Assembly: GCF_029953285.1 (NCBI RefSeq)
Contig: NZ_JASAOI010000046.1
Span: 1 to 64,000, forward strand
Reading direction: 5' to 3'
Length of the DNA: 64,000 bases
Origin: Yinghuangia seranimata
GTDB lineage: Bacteria; Actinomycetota; Actinomycetes; Streptomycetales; Streptomycetaceae
The position numbers and the translations under genes were made by a program. Below the pieces are notes generated by a model. That model did not search any database and was not told the DNA's origin. It saw only the letters and a list, made by a program, of their open reading frames with translations. This document shows, piece by piece, positions 8,195 to 15,972 of this stretch (position 1 is its first letter; each line of letters starts with the position of its first letter).

Positions 8195-9802
8195 CTACGG
8201 GAGCAGCAGGCCCATGCTGCGCGCCCGGTTCAGCCAGTCGGGGTACTCCTCCATCATCAGGTCGAACAGCTGCTCGTCGGTGAGGTTCGCCGGGTCGGTG
8301 ACCGCGAAGAACGCCGCGTTGTCGGTGTAGCGGCCCTGGAGGTCGTCGAGCTCCTCCAGGAACGCGAAGCCGCCGCCGAGCTTCTCGATGAGCTTGTTGG
8401 CGAGCCGCTCGGACAGCTTGCCCTTCTTCTTCGGGGCGGGCGCGCCGCCGGCCGCGGCCGGGTCCTGCTTGTCGACCGCCTTCGGCGACGGGCCGATGCC
8501 CATGAACTGCCAGAACAGCGGCTCGTAGCTGGAGTGCACGACCTGCTGGCGGGTGGCGTCCTGCGAGGTGGTCATGCCGTCGGTGATGAACATGACGTAC
8601 ACCGGCAGGCGGTCCGCGACCGGGCCGTGCCGCGGCGCGGAGGTCTTGAAGTAGTTCTCGCGCACCAGCCGCATCGCGGCGGCGTAGTCGGTGCCGCCCT
8701 CCAGCGGGTACTTGCGCAGGATCATGTCGGTCCAGCCCTGGTACTGGCCCAGGCCGAGGGTGCCGGCCTCGTGCCCGTTGGCGCCGAACAGGAAGACGTC
8801 GACCTCGCCGTTGTCGTCGAAGCGCAGGCCGAGCGACAGCACGCGCTCGATCAGCGCCTGCACCTTGCCGCTCTGGAACAGCTGGTTCATGGACGCGGAG
8901 ATGTCCAGGCAGAGCGCGACGCGCGCGGTGTGCTCGCCGAGGCCGCGCTTCTCCAGGCTGACGGCGGCCTGCTTGGTCAGGCTCAGCAGGCGCGGGTGGC
9001 CCTGGTCGGCGAGACGTTTCTCCATGTTGACGAGCTTCTGCTTCTTCAGGCTCACCGGGGCGCCGGTGCCCTGCGCCGCGGGGGCCGAGGCGGGCGCGGG
9101 CTGCGGGGGCGCCGCCGGGGCCGGCGGTTGCAGCGTCGGCGCCGTCGGCATCGTGCGCACCGCCTGGTTCGGCGCGGTCTGCACGGCGGACGGCGGCAGC
9201 GTCGGCGGCGTGTACGTCGGCGCGGGCGGGGCCTGCGGCGCCGGCGGGTTCAGCGGGACGGCCGCGGGCGGCGGCTCCTCCTCGACGGCGATGCCGAAGT
9301 CGGTGGCCAGCCCGGCGAGCCCGGACGCGTAGCCCTGACCGACCGCGCGGAACTTCCACGCCCCGTTGCGCAGGTACAGCTCGCCGAACAGGTAGGCGGT
9401 CTCGGTCGTCGCGTCCGTGATGTCGAAGACGGCGTGCTCGCGGCCCGCCTCGTCGAGCAGCTTGAGGCTGAGCCCGGGTACCTGGCCAAACGTTCCGCCA
9501 TCCGCCGACGCGCCGATCACGATGCGCTCGACGCCCGCCGGGACGCGGCTCAGGTCGACGCGTATGGCGTCCGTCGCGGTCCCGTCGGCGCCCTGCTGCT
9601 TCCCGGCGTGCGCCACCGCGCCGGAGGGGTGCGACGGCTGGTTGTAGAAGACGAAGTCGTCCTCGCCGCGGACCTTGCCGCCGTCGTCCAGCAGCAGCGC
9701 GGACACGTCGACGTCCGGCGCGCCGCCGGTCCGCCAGGTGACCACCGCGCGGAGCGAGGTGAACGGCACGGGGATGTTCGAACCCTTGGACATCGTCGTC
9801 AT
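8195..9802 (-). CDS. TerD-domain / von Willebrand A fusion protein
   Basis: The roughly 535-residue cytosolic protein has three parts. A TerD-type Ca2+-binding beta domain (about residues 1-180, opening MSKGSNIPVP) is followed by a Pro/Ala-rich linker (190-270) and a VWA domain with an intact MIDAS start CLDISASM near residue 296. TerD proteins belong to tellurite and chemical-stress systems, and VWA partners usually scaffold multi-protein complexes. No other ter genes occur here. The TDT carrier 6.5 kb upstream is too distant to link firmly. Three in-frame starts exist (GTG 9808, ATG 9802, ATG 9793); none has a good Shine-Dalgarno sequence, and the conserved region begins at 9793. Confidence 0.88.
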   Translation of the reverse strand: MTTMSKGSNIPVPFTSLRAVVTWRTGGAPDVDVSALLLDDGGKVRGEDDFVFYNQPSHPSGAVAHAGKQQGADGTATDAIRVDLSRVPAGVERIVIGASADGGTFGQVPGLSLKLLDEAGREHAVFDITDATTETAYLFGELYLRNGAWKFRAVGQGYASGLAGLATDFGIAVEEEPPPAAVPLNPPAPQAPPAPTYTPPTLPPSAVQTAPNQAVRTMPTAPTLQPPAPAAPPQPAPASAPAAQGTGAPVSLKKQKLVNMEKRLADQGHPRLLSLTKQAAVSLEKRGLGEHTARVALCLDISASMNQLFQSGKVQALIERVLSLGLRFDDNGEVDVFLFGANGHEAGTLGLGQYQGWTDMILRKYPLEGGTDYAAAMRLVRENYFKTSAPRHGPVADRLPVYVMFITDGMTTSQDATRQQVVHSSYEPLFWQFMGIGPSPKAVDKQDPAAAGGAPAPKKKGKLSERLANKLIEKLGGGFAFLEELDDLQGRYTDNAAFFAVTDPANLTDEQLFDLMMEEYPDWLNRARSMGLLLP

Positions 9803-9880
9803 GACCACATCATGCCGCGTCCGGTTTGCTGCGGCCCCCGTTCCACGGCGGGACGGTCGGCGCGCCGCCGTGCCGGGCCG

Positions 9881-10546
9881 TCACTTCCAACGGCTGAAAG
9901 GCCGGTCGAGCGTGTAGCGGCCGTCGTCGCCGCGCACGAGAACCCTCGTCTCCCCGTTGTCGGGATTGCTGAGGCACTCGAATTCCTCGACACTCCAGTG
10001 GAACCAGCGCATGCAGAACAGCCGCATCGTGAGCCCGTGCGTCACGAGCAGAACGTTGCGGTCGGGGCCGTAGCGCAGCGCGTGGCGGGCGAAATCGCGG
10101 TGCATCGTCTCGAGGAACGCGCCCACCCGGTCGTAGACGTCGGCGCCCGACTCGCCGTCCTTGAACCGGTAGAAGAAGTGGCCGTACGCGTCGCGCTCCG
10201 CCCGCTGCCGGTCGATGTCGGACGGGTCCTGGAGGTTTCCCCAGTCCTGCTCGCGCAGCCGCGGCTCCTCCTTCATCCGGGTGGTCGCCGGGTCCAGGCC
10301 GAGGTGCCGGAACGTCTCGCGGGTACGCCGATAGGGTGACACGAAGGCGGTCACGTGCTCGCCGGCGAAGAGCTCGCGCAGGGCGGCGCCGGCCCTCGCG
10401 CACTGGTCGCGGCCGCGTTCGGTGAGCTCGAGCGCGTGGTCGGGGGTCCGCTCGTACACCGCCGGGTCGACGTTTCCCTGGCTCTCGCCGTGCCTGATGA
10501 GCACGATGCGCTTGGGGCGGGTGGCACGGTCGACGATCTCGCTCAT
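9881..10546 (-). CDS. Histidine phosphatase family protein (phosphoglycerate mutase-like)
   Basis: This is a 221-residue cytosolic enzyme of the branch-1 histidine phosphatase superfamily. The phosphoryl-accepting histidine lies in LIRHGESQGN near residue 18, and the second catalytic histidine in VTHGLTMRLF. The SPYRRTRET segment supplies the second arginine, and the acidic stretch KEEPRLREQDWGN fits the family proton donor. The insertion FFYRFKDGESGADVYDRV is typical of a broad-specificity phosphatase subgroup. The substrate is unknown. It is transcribed away from the cold-shock gene. Confidence 0.9.
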   Translation of the reverse strand: MSEIVDRATRPKRIVLIRHGESQGNVDPAVYERTPDHALELTERGRDQCARAGAALRELFAGEHVTAFVSPYRRTRETFRHLGLDPATTRMKEEPRLREQDWGNLQDPSDIDRQRAERDAYGHFFYRFKDGESGADVYDRVGAFLETMHRDFARHALRYGPDRNVLLVTHGLTMRLFCMRWFHWSVEEFECLSNPDNGETRVLVRGDDGRYTLDRPFSRWK

Positions 10547-10635
10547 TCAGCGGACTCTAGGGGCTGCCGTGGTCTGCCGGAGGCGCTCGGGGGCCTCGGG
10601 ACGCGCCGCGACCGCACCGTGTGACCTGCGGTGTT

Positions 10636-10867
10636 TCGGTTGTTTCGCCCTCCCGGAATGGGTGTGCTAACGTCGTACTCGTTGCAGTTGTGGTTCCCAG
10701 CGAAATCTGTGTGCACCTGTCGAGTTGTAACGGCGGGTGCATTTTTTGGTTTCGGTGGATGTTTTCGGACCGGTGCGTGCGCCGTTTCCCGAATTCAGGG
10801 CGATCATCACGGCGACACCGGGCCCACGAGGTGTGGGTTCGTGACCCTTCCCCTGAAGGAGAGAAAT
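10636..10867 (+). promoter_or_regulatory. Long cold-shock gene leader with attenuator-like hairpin
   Basis: The cold-shock gene is preceded by a long non-coding leader, unusually AT-rich for this genome. A possible promoter is TTGTTT at 10640-10645 with TGCTAACGT about 22 bases on; the spacing is loose. Inside the leader, TGCACC (10712-10717) and GGTGCA (10736-10741) form a stem followed directly by six T residues (10742-10747). This has the form of an intrinsic terminator or a cold-responsive structure. AAGGAGAGA sits just before the start codon. Long structured leaders are known for csp genes; the mechanism here is inferred. Confidence 0.55.
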
Positions 10868-11071
10868 ATGGCTACCGGTACCGTCAAGTGGTTCAACTCG
10901 GAAAAGGGCTTCGGCTTCATCGCGCAGGACGGCGGCGGCGACGACGTCTTCGCCCACTTCTCGGCCATCCAGTCGACCGGCTTCCGCGAGCTCATCGAGG
11001 GCCAGCAGGTCGAGTTCGACGTGGTCCAGGGCCAGAAGGGCCTGCAGGCGGAGAACATCCGCACGATCTGA
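10868..11071 (+). CDS. Cold-shock protein, CspA family
   Basis: This is a 67-residue single OB-fold RNA chaperone. Both RNA-binding motifs are intact: RNP1 as KGFGFIA and RNP2 as DVFAHFSAI. The protein is a full-length match to the main actinobacterial cold-shock family, which melts RNA secondary structure and antiterminates transcription. AAGGAGAGA precedes ATG 10868. The long leader suggests post-transcriptional control. A very strong hairpin lies directly downstream. Confidence 0.96.
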   Translation: MATGTVKWFNSEKGFGFIAQDGGGDDVFAHFSAIQSTGFRELIEGQQVEFDVVQGQKGLQAENIRTI

Positions 11072-11098
11072 GCCTGAGCCTTCCGCTCACTCTCTCCC

Positions 11099-11139
11099 GC
11101 AGGGGTCCGTACCGGTGCTTCACCGGTACGGGCCCCTGC
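11099..11139. terminator. Bidirectional terminator between csp and the MFS gene
   Basis: A 19-bp stem (11099-11117 with 11121-11139, one G-T wobble) encloses a 3-base loop. It lies 28 bases after the cold-shock stop and 39 bases past the end of the convergent MFS gene, so it probably ends both transcripts. It has no T-run, which is normal for high-GC actinobacterial terminators. Confidence 0.85.
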
Positions 11140-11177
11140 GGCGTTGTCGGGGTCGGCCCGCCCCGCCGTCCGGCCGG

Positions 11178-12947
11178 CTAGGCGGTGGCCTCCGCGGCCT
11201 CCGCGGCCTCCAGCTCGGCCAGCTCGGCGGCCACCCGCTGCGCGTGCTCGTCGGCGTCCTGCTTGGCCTTCTTCGGGTTCCAGCGCCCGGCCATGATGAA
11301 CACCGTCGGCAGGAACGCGGCCTGGCACGCGATGGTGAACCACCACCAGCGCTTCCATTCGTCCGGTGCCCGCTCGGCCGTGTTCTGGAGGTCGTCGAGG
11401 AGCCGCAGGTCGTTCTGGGTGGCGGGGTCCAGGAACTTCTGCAGCAGGTTCGGCATGTTGTTCTTGGCCCCGTACTCACCGATGGTGGTGATCGCCTTGT
11501 TCAGCAGCTCCGGCGGCGCCTTCATGGGGTCCGGGTACTTGTTGAGTTCGGCGAACAGCTCGGGATTCGCCTGCACGACCGCGGCCGCGTCGCCGGACCG
11601 CTCGAAGGCCGCCTGCCCCGCGTCGGCTTTGTTCACGAGCGGCGTCACCGACGTCACGATGAGCGGTGTGAAGATCGCCGACACCGACACGATCACGCGC
11701 AGGGTCCATCCCCACACCGCCAGACCGGTCGCGGTCGCCGCCGGATTGTGCCGCTCGATGGTCTCGGTGAACGCCGCCATCCACGGTGCGAAGGTGAAGC
11801 CACTGCACACGCCGATGCCGACCAGCAGCCACGCGAACGTGTGGTAGCTGGTCTCCGGCTGGTCCGTCTTCATCAGGAACAGCAGGGTGAAGACGACGGT
11901 GCCGACCCCGCCGAAGATCATGAACGGCTTGCGGACCTTCAGGACGTCGGACGCGATGCCGACCGCGACCAGGGCGAGCGCGTTCGCCACCCAGTACCAG
12001 TTCGCGAGCGCGTTGGTCCGCTGCTCCGAGTAGTTGAAGACCGTCCCGTAGTACACCACCAGGTTGCCGACGACCGAGTAGTAGAACATCAGGTGCAGGC
12101 CGATGCCTATCGACGGGCCGATGATGTCCAGCCGCATCATCTGCCGCCACTGGCCCTTGAGCAGGTCCTCGGTCTTCAGGCCGCGCGCCTTGGCCTCGAC
12201 CAGCGCGCGGTCGCGCAGGTCCACCATCAACTGGTCGCGCAGCGCCGGGGACAGCTCGCGCAGGCCGATGAAGGCGACGAGGAACACCGCGAGACCGGCG
12301 TAGCCGGCGTACCGGAACTCCGTCTGCCAGCTGGTGTCGTCCAGCGTGTGGCTGGTGACGAGGGTGGTGACCAGCGAGCCGATGACCGGGCCGAGCGTCC
12401 AGAAGCCCATCGCGGCGGCGCGGCCGACCTGCGGTGAGAAGTCGCGGATCAGCGCGGGGGAGGCGACCAGCACCAGGCCCTCGACGAAGCTGACGATCGC
12501 CATGTACGCCATCAGCTGGTACTTGCTGTGCGCGTTCGGCACCGCGAAGACGATCAGCAGGCCGACGACGAGCAGGCCGTACACGACGAGGTTCGCGCGC
12601 CCCCAGCGGTCGGCGAGGCCCGCGATGAGCGACGCGAAAGCGCCCGCCAGGTTGCCCACCACCGAGATCATCGTGGCGAACATGTACGTCTGGTTGAAGT
12701 CGCGGATCAGCGTCGTCGAAACCGAGTACTGCACATAAAGCTCGTAGTACAGGACGATTCCGGCAAGCGTGGACACAAATAGGTAGAACACCCGGGGGAG
12801 GGTTTCCGGGTACCGGTCGAGCTGACGGTTCCACAGCCGGGACAGTGGGCTGGGCGCCGGGGCGGCGGCCACCGCGGTCGCGGACGCGGCGGCGAGGCCC
12901 GGGTCTCTCTCGCCGGTGTCACCGCTGGGCGACGGTGAATCGGACAT
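11178..12947 (-). CDS. MFS transporter with long C-terminal periplasmic loop
   Basis: The 589-residue major facilitator protein has a disordered 40-residue N-terminus and the usual two bundles of membrane helices. GLADRWGRANLVVYG is the loop 2-3 signature. An unusual soluble insert of roughly 100 residues (about 440-545, NKADAGQAAF to PDEWKRW) lies between the penultimate and last membrane helices, followed by a Glu/Ala-rich C-terminal coil. Carriers with this insert occur in actinomycetes, but the substrate is unknown. AGGAGG precedes ATG 12947. A TetR-type palindrome (13120-13134) lies 170 bases upstream. Confidence 0.88.
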   Translation of the reverse strand: MSDSPSPSGDTGERDPGLAAASATAVAAAPAPSPLSRLWNRQLDRYPETLPRVFYLFVSTLAGIVLYYELYVQYSVSTTLIRDFNQTYMFATMISVVGNLAGAFASLIAGLADRWGRANLVVYGLLVVGLLIVFAVPNAHSKYQLMAYMAIVSFVEGLVLVASPALIRDFSPQVGRAAAMGFWTLGPVIGSLVTTLVTSHTLDDTSWQTEFRYAGYAGLAVFLVAFIGLRELSPALRDQLMVDLRDRALVEAKARGLKTEDLLKGQWRQMMRLDIIGPSIGIGLHLMFYYSVVGNLVVYYGTVFNYSEQRTNALANWYWVANALALVAVGIASDVLKVRKPFMIFGGVGTVVFTLLFLMKTDQPETSYHTFAWLLVGIGVCSGFTFAPWMAAFTETIERHNPAATATGLAVWGWTLRVIVSVSAIFTPLIVTSVTPLVNKADAGQAAFERSGDAAAVVQANPELFAELNKYPDPMKAPPELLNKAITTIGEYGAKNNMPNLLQKFLDPATQNDLRLLDDLQNTAERAPDEWKRWWWFTIACQAAFLPTVFIMAGRWNPKKAKQDADEHAQRVAAELAELEAAEAAEATA

Positions 12948-13253
12948 GCGGCCTCCTGGGGAGTGCTCGGGACGGAGCTAGGCGGGGAGCGGTGCCGAAC
13001 TGGGCGATACGGTGCGACTATTCGGCCACCTCGGGGCATGCGCCTGGCCTGTGCCGCACGCGCCGCGATGAGGGCTACGAGAGCGTAGTACTCGTGAGTA
13101 GCCGGCACCAGAGACAGAGCTAACGTTCGATTAGTAGGTTTCCGCGTAACGCCCGGCGGACGGCCCGGCGGCGGTTTCCGGACGCCGGTGCCCGGCCGCG
13201 GGCCGGTCGTTGCGGCCGCTTGGCCACGGCCGCGGGCCGGGCTCCCGTGGGGG
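12948..13253. other. Intergenic region with a TetR-type palindrome
   Basis: No gene is supported here. CTAACGTTCGATTAG at 13120-13134 has outer CTAA/TTAG symmetry and resembles the AACGATCGCT-type sites found upstream of the liu genes, matching 8 of 10 core bases. It may control the MFS gene that starts at 12947. The remaining sequence is GC-rich with no feature I can identify. Confidence 0.4.
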
Positions 13254-13886
13254 CTACGGCTCTTCGACGAGTGCCGGGCGGCGCGGGTCGTCCCAGCGCA
13301 CCACGAGGTCGGCGGCGTCCTCGGGCAGGCACTCGACGCGGTAGCGGGCGTACGCGGGCAGCGTCCACCGCTCGTCGTCGGGCGTGCGGCGGGCCAGGGC
13401 GGCGTCGGACAGGCTCAGGTGCACCGTGAAGTCGACGGGCAGTCCGCGCCCGAGCAGCAGCGGGCCGTCGAGCAACAGCACGCCGCCGGGCGGGAGTTCG
13501 ACGTAGGGTGCCCGGCTGGCCCGGTCGCGTTCGGCGTCCCACAGGCTGGGCAGCACGCGCCCGGTGCCGCCGGGGCCCGCCGGTTCGAGCACCTCGCGGA
13601 CGAGGCCCTTCTCGTCGAGCCACGACCAGTAGAACGCGTCGGCGTCCTGGCGGCCGTGCTCGAGGCGCACCGAGGCCGGCTTGAGGAAGTCGTCGGCCGA
13701 CACGCGCTGTACGGGGTGGCCGGCGGCGCGGATCGGATCCACCATGAGGTCGGCCAGCGCGCCGGGTTCGGCCGCCGCCGCGCCGTCGACGGCGAACCGC
13801 AGCCGGCCGTGCGCCGGCACGCGCGCGACGGCGACCTCGGCCAGGTGGTCGGCCAGTGCCTGCGGGGTCAACGGTCGTACGCGCAC
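13254..13886 (-). CDS. Uridine kinase-like protein with degenerate P-loop
   Basis: The 210-residue product matches actinobacterial proteins annotated as uridine kinases: VSADDFLKPASVRLEHGRQDADAFY, a central LPPGGVLLLDGPLLLGR and the C-terminal RWTLPAYARYRVE. The nucleotide-binding loop is not functional in form: the sequence is FAVDGAAAAEPGALADL where GxxxxGK(S/T) is expected, so the phosphate-binding lysine is missing. The rest of the fold is well kept, which suggests selection for a non-kinase or altered role rather than decay. The start is GTG 13886. A proper P-loop nucleoside kinase occurs at 40.1 kb. Confidence 0.75.
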   Translation of the reverse strand: MRVRPLTPQALADHLAEVAVARVPAHGRLRFAVDGAAAAEPGALADLMVDPIRAAGHPVQRVSADDFLKPASVRLEHGRQDADAFYWSWLDEKGLVREVLEPAGPGGTGRVLPSLWDAERDRASRAPYVELPPGGVLLLDGPLLLGRGLPVDFTVHLSLSDAALARRTPDDERWTLPAYARYRVECLPEDAADLVVRWDDPRRPALVEEP

Positions 13887-14022
13887 GCCCCCATCCTGCC
13901 GTGCGGGCCGACGCGTTGCGGGTGAGGGGGCGCGGCGAGCCGCCTATCCGGAGCCCCTCGTTCCTCAGTCGACTGATTGAAATCCGGGCCGGGGCCGGGC
14001 AGTCTGTGGGTGCGCCCGCCTT

Positions 14023-14058
14023 CCCCTGCGGGCGTCGATCCTCCGTCTCCCGCAGGGG
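14023..14058. terminator. Possible terminator of the MarR gene
   Basis: CCCCTGCGGG (14023-14032) pairs perfectly with CCCGCAGGGG (14049-14058) across a 16-base loop. It lies about 100 bases past the MarR stop. Neither strand shows a T-run. Confidence 0.4.
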
Positions 14059-14156
14059 CCTGGCCCCCGACCGGCGGTCTGCGGGCAGCGGTGGCGCGTG
14101 GCCGGGCTCGCGGGTTGCCTCGTCCGGTCACGCGCCACCCACTCGGCGCGCCGGGG

Positions 14157-14636
14157 TCAGTCGTCGGCGACGGGCTCGTCGGTGAACTCCTCTGCGGGCA
14201 GCGCGGCGAGAAACTGAAGCGCGTTCAGGAAGCCCTTCCGGTCCGCCGGGTCGAGGCGGGCCAGGAGGCGCTCCTCGTTCTCCTGGATGGCGGACTGCAC
14301 CGAGTCCCGCACGCGGCGGCCCTCCGGGGTCAGCGACAGCAGGCGGGCGCGGCGGTCGTCGGGGTCGGGCTGGCGGCGGATCCAGCCGCGGTCGTCCAGG
14401 TCGTCGAGGATCGCGATGATGCGGGTCTTGTCGGCGCCGATGTCGCGGGCCAACGCGGCCTGGGTGCGCACCGGTTCGTCGTCGAGGCGGAGCAGGACGC
14501 TGTACCCCCACATGGCCAGGTCGTGCGCGCGCAGCACCGGCAGCTCGGCGTTGATCAGGTTGCGGCCGAGCGGGACGATCATCGCGGCGAGGTCCTGGCG
14601 GCCGGCCGGTGCGGGAGGCGGGGCGTTGTCGGGCAT
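14157..14636 (-). CDS. MarR-family transcriptional regulator
   Basis: The 159-residue winged-helix regulator has the family core: TQAALARDIGADKTRIIAILDDLDDRGWIRRQPDPDDRRARLLSLTPEGRR, with the DDRR wing. It is divergent from a TIGR03086-type gene starting at 14688, and a perfect GATAGG/CCTATC palindrome lies in the 51-base gap, the classic autoregulatory layout of MarR pairs. The ATG at 14636 has no clear ribosome binding site; translation may be leaderless. The inducer is unknown. Confidence 0.88.
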   Translation of the reverse strand: MPDNAPPPAPAGRQDLAAMIVPLGRNLINAELPVLRAHDLAMWGYSVLLRLDDEPVRTQAALARDIGADKTRIIAILDDLDDRGWIRRQPDPDDRRARLLSLTPEGRRVRDSVQSAIQENEERLLARLDPADRKGFLNALQFLAALPAEEFTDEPVADD

Positions 14637-14661
14637 GCGGCGAAGATACTCGTTGACCGAT

Positions 14662-14679
14662 GATAGGCGAATACCTATC
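14662..14679. promoter_or_regulatory. MarR-type operator in the divergent promoter
   Basis: GATAGGCGAATACCTATC has perfect 6-bp arms around a 6-base spacer. It lies 26 bases before the MarR start and 8 bases before the rightward start at 14688, so binding would block both genes. MarR dimers bind palindromes of this length. The link is inferred from position. Confidence 0.65.
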
Positions 14680-14687
14680 GTAAGCAT

Positions 14688-15305
14688 ATGTATACCACCA
14701 TGCATACCAGATTGGATCACATAAGGCCTCTGAACGCCCGTGCGGTCCAGGTGAGTGTCCAGGTCGTCGACCACGTGACCGCCGCGCATTTCGCGTACCC
14801 CACCCCCTGCGCGGGCTGGAGCCTCCACGACCTGTTGTCCCATATGACCGCGCAGCACCGGGGATTCGCCGCCGCCGCGCGCGGCGACGGCGCCGACCTC
14901 ACCCGTTGGAAGACCGGCGCCATGGGCCCCGACCCGGCCGCCCGCTACCGCGAGAGCGCCGCGGAGGCGGTCGCGGCGTTCGCCGAAGTCGCCGACCGCG
15001 AAGACGAGTTCACCCTGCCGGAGTTCACGCTCGGGATGCCGTTCCCGGCGTGGCAGGCGATCGGGTTCCACCTCGTCGACTCCGCAGTCCACGCATGGGA
15101 CGTCGCCCGCACCGTCGGCGCGCCGCTCCCGGCCGACCTCGACCTGCTCGACGAACTGCTCCCGCTCGCGCTCGCCGTCCCCGACGGCACCAACCGGCTC
15201 AGCGCCGGGGCCGCGTTCGCGCCGAGCCTCCAACCACGCGACGACGACGCCGTCCTCGACCGGATCCTGCGCGCCCTCGGCCGCTCACCGGCCTGGGCGG
15301 CCTGA
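14688..15305 (+). CDS. TIGR03086-type DinB-like metal-binding protein
   Basis: The 205-residue protein belongs to the mycothiol-dependent maleylpyruvate isomerase-like/DinB superfamily (TIGR03086 type). Supporting motifs are the four-helix N-terminal segment with PCAGWSLHDLLSHM and the metal-binding FHLVDSAVHAWDVARTVG near residue 130. The three histidines expected for one metal ion are present. Members include thiol-dependent transferases, but many have unknown substrates. Divergence from a MarR gene suggests an inducible detoxification role. An in-frame ATG at 14700 could also be the start. Confidence 0.82.
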   Translation: MYTTMHTRLDHIRPLNARAVQVSVQVVDHVTAAHFAYPTPCAGWSLHDLLSHMTAQHRGFAAAARGDGADLTRWKTGAMGPDPAARYRESAAEAVAAFAEVADREDEFTLPEFTLGMPFPAWQAIGFHLVDSAVHAWDVARTVGAPLPADLDLLDELLPLALAVPDGTNRLSAGAAFAPSLQPRDDDAVLDRILRALGRSPAWAA

Positions 15306-15365
15306 TCACCCGACGGTCGCAATTGCACCCACGCGGGAACGGGCCCGCCAGGTAGCGTGTGCCGG

Positions 15366-15788
15366 ATGACCGAGTATGCCGATCTTCCGCTCATGCAGTT
15401 CGCTTTCCCGGGGCCGCTGCGCGACAAGCTCGTCGCCGCGGTGCTCGACGGGAGCAAGACGACGACGAGCGGGCTCGTCGAGGACTACGAGCACGAGGGC
15501 GAGCCCATCCCGCGGGCGGGCGAACAGGCATTGGTCATCGACTCGGACGAAAGACCGGTCGCCGTCATCGAGATCACCGAGGTCCGCGTCGTCCGCCTCG
15601 CCGACGTCGACTGGCCGCACGCCCGCGACGAGGGCGAGGGGTTCACATCGGTCGCCGCGTGGCGCGCCGACCACGAGAAGTTCTGGCACAGCCCCGAGAT
15701 GCGGGACGCCATGGGCGACCCGGAGTTCACAGTGCACGACGACACACTGGTCGTGGCCAAACGGTTCGCGGTCGTCGAACGGTTCTGA
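15366..15788 (+). CDS. ASCH-domain protein
   Basis: The 140-residue cytosolic protein shows the ASCH (PUA-like) fold: FAFPGPLRDKLVAAVLDGSKTTTSGL at the start, GEQALVIDSDERPVAVIEITEVRVVRL in the centre and a C-terminal WHSPEMRDAMGDPEFTVHDDTLVVAKRF. ASCH domains are thought to bind RNA or modified nucleotides, and some act as ribonucleases or amidohydrolases. The ATG at 15366 is chosen; a GTG three codons upstream is possible. No operon partner. Confidence 0.82.
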   Translation: MTEYADLPLMQFAFPGPLRDKLVAAVLDGSKTTTSGLVEDYEHEGEPIPRAGEQALVIDSDERPVAVIEITEVRVVRLADVDWPHARDEGEGFTSVAAWRADHEKFWHSPEMRDAMGDPEFTVHDDTLVVAKRFAVVERF

Positions 15789-15972
15789 GGGGGAAGGGGG
15801 TTGGGCCCGGCACGATGGCCGGGCCCGGACGAGTGAGCCCGGTGCGCAGACGGAGCGCCGCGGACACGCGGCCGGCGAGGCCTGCCACCGCCGGCGTTCC
15901 GGCGGGGCGACCCACGCCGCCCGGCCACGTCCGCGCAGACGCCACCGTCGCGCCCGGACCTGAAGCCCCGCG

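Noticed and set aside
10712-10747. Hairpin plus T-run read as the terminator of an upstream gene
   Set aside because: The upstream gene (histidine phosphatase) is transcribed the other way, so no rightward transcript other than that of the cold-shock gene would use it.
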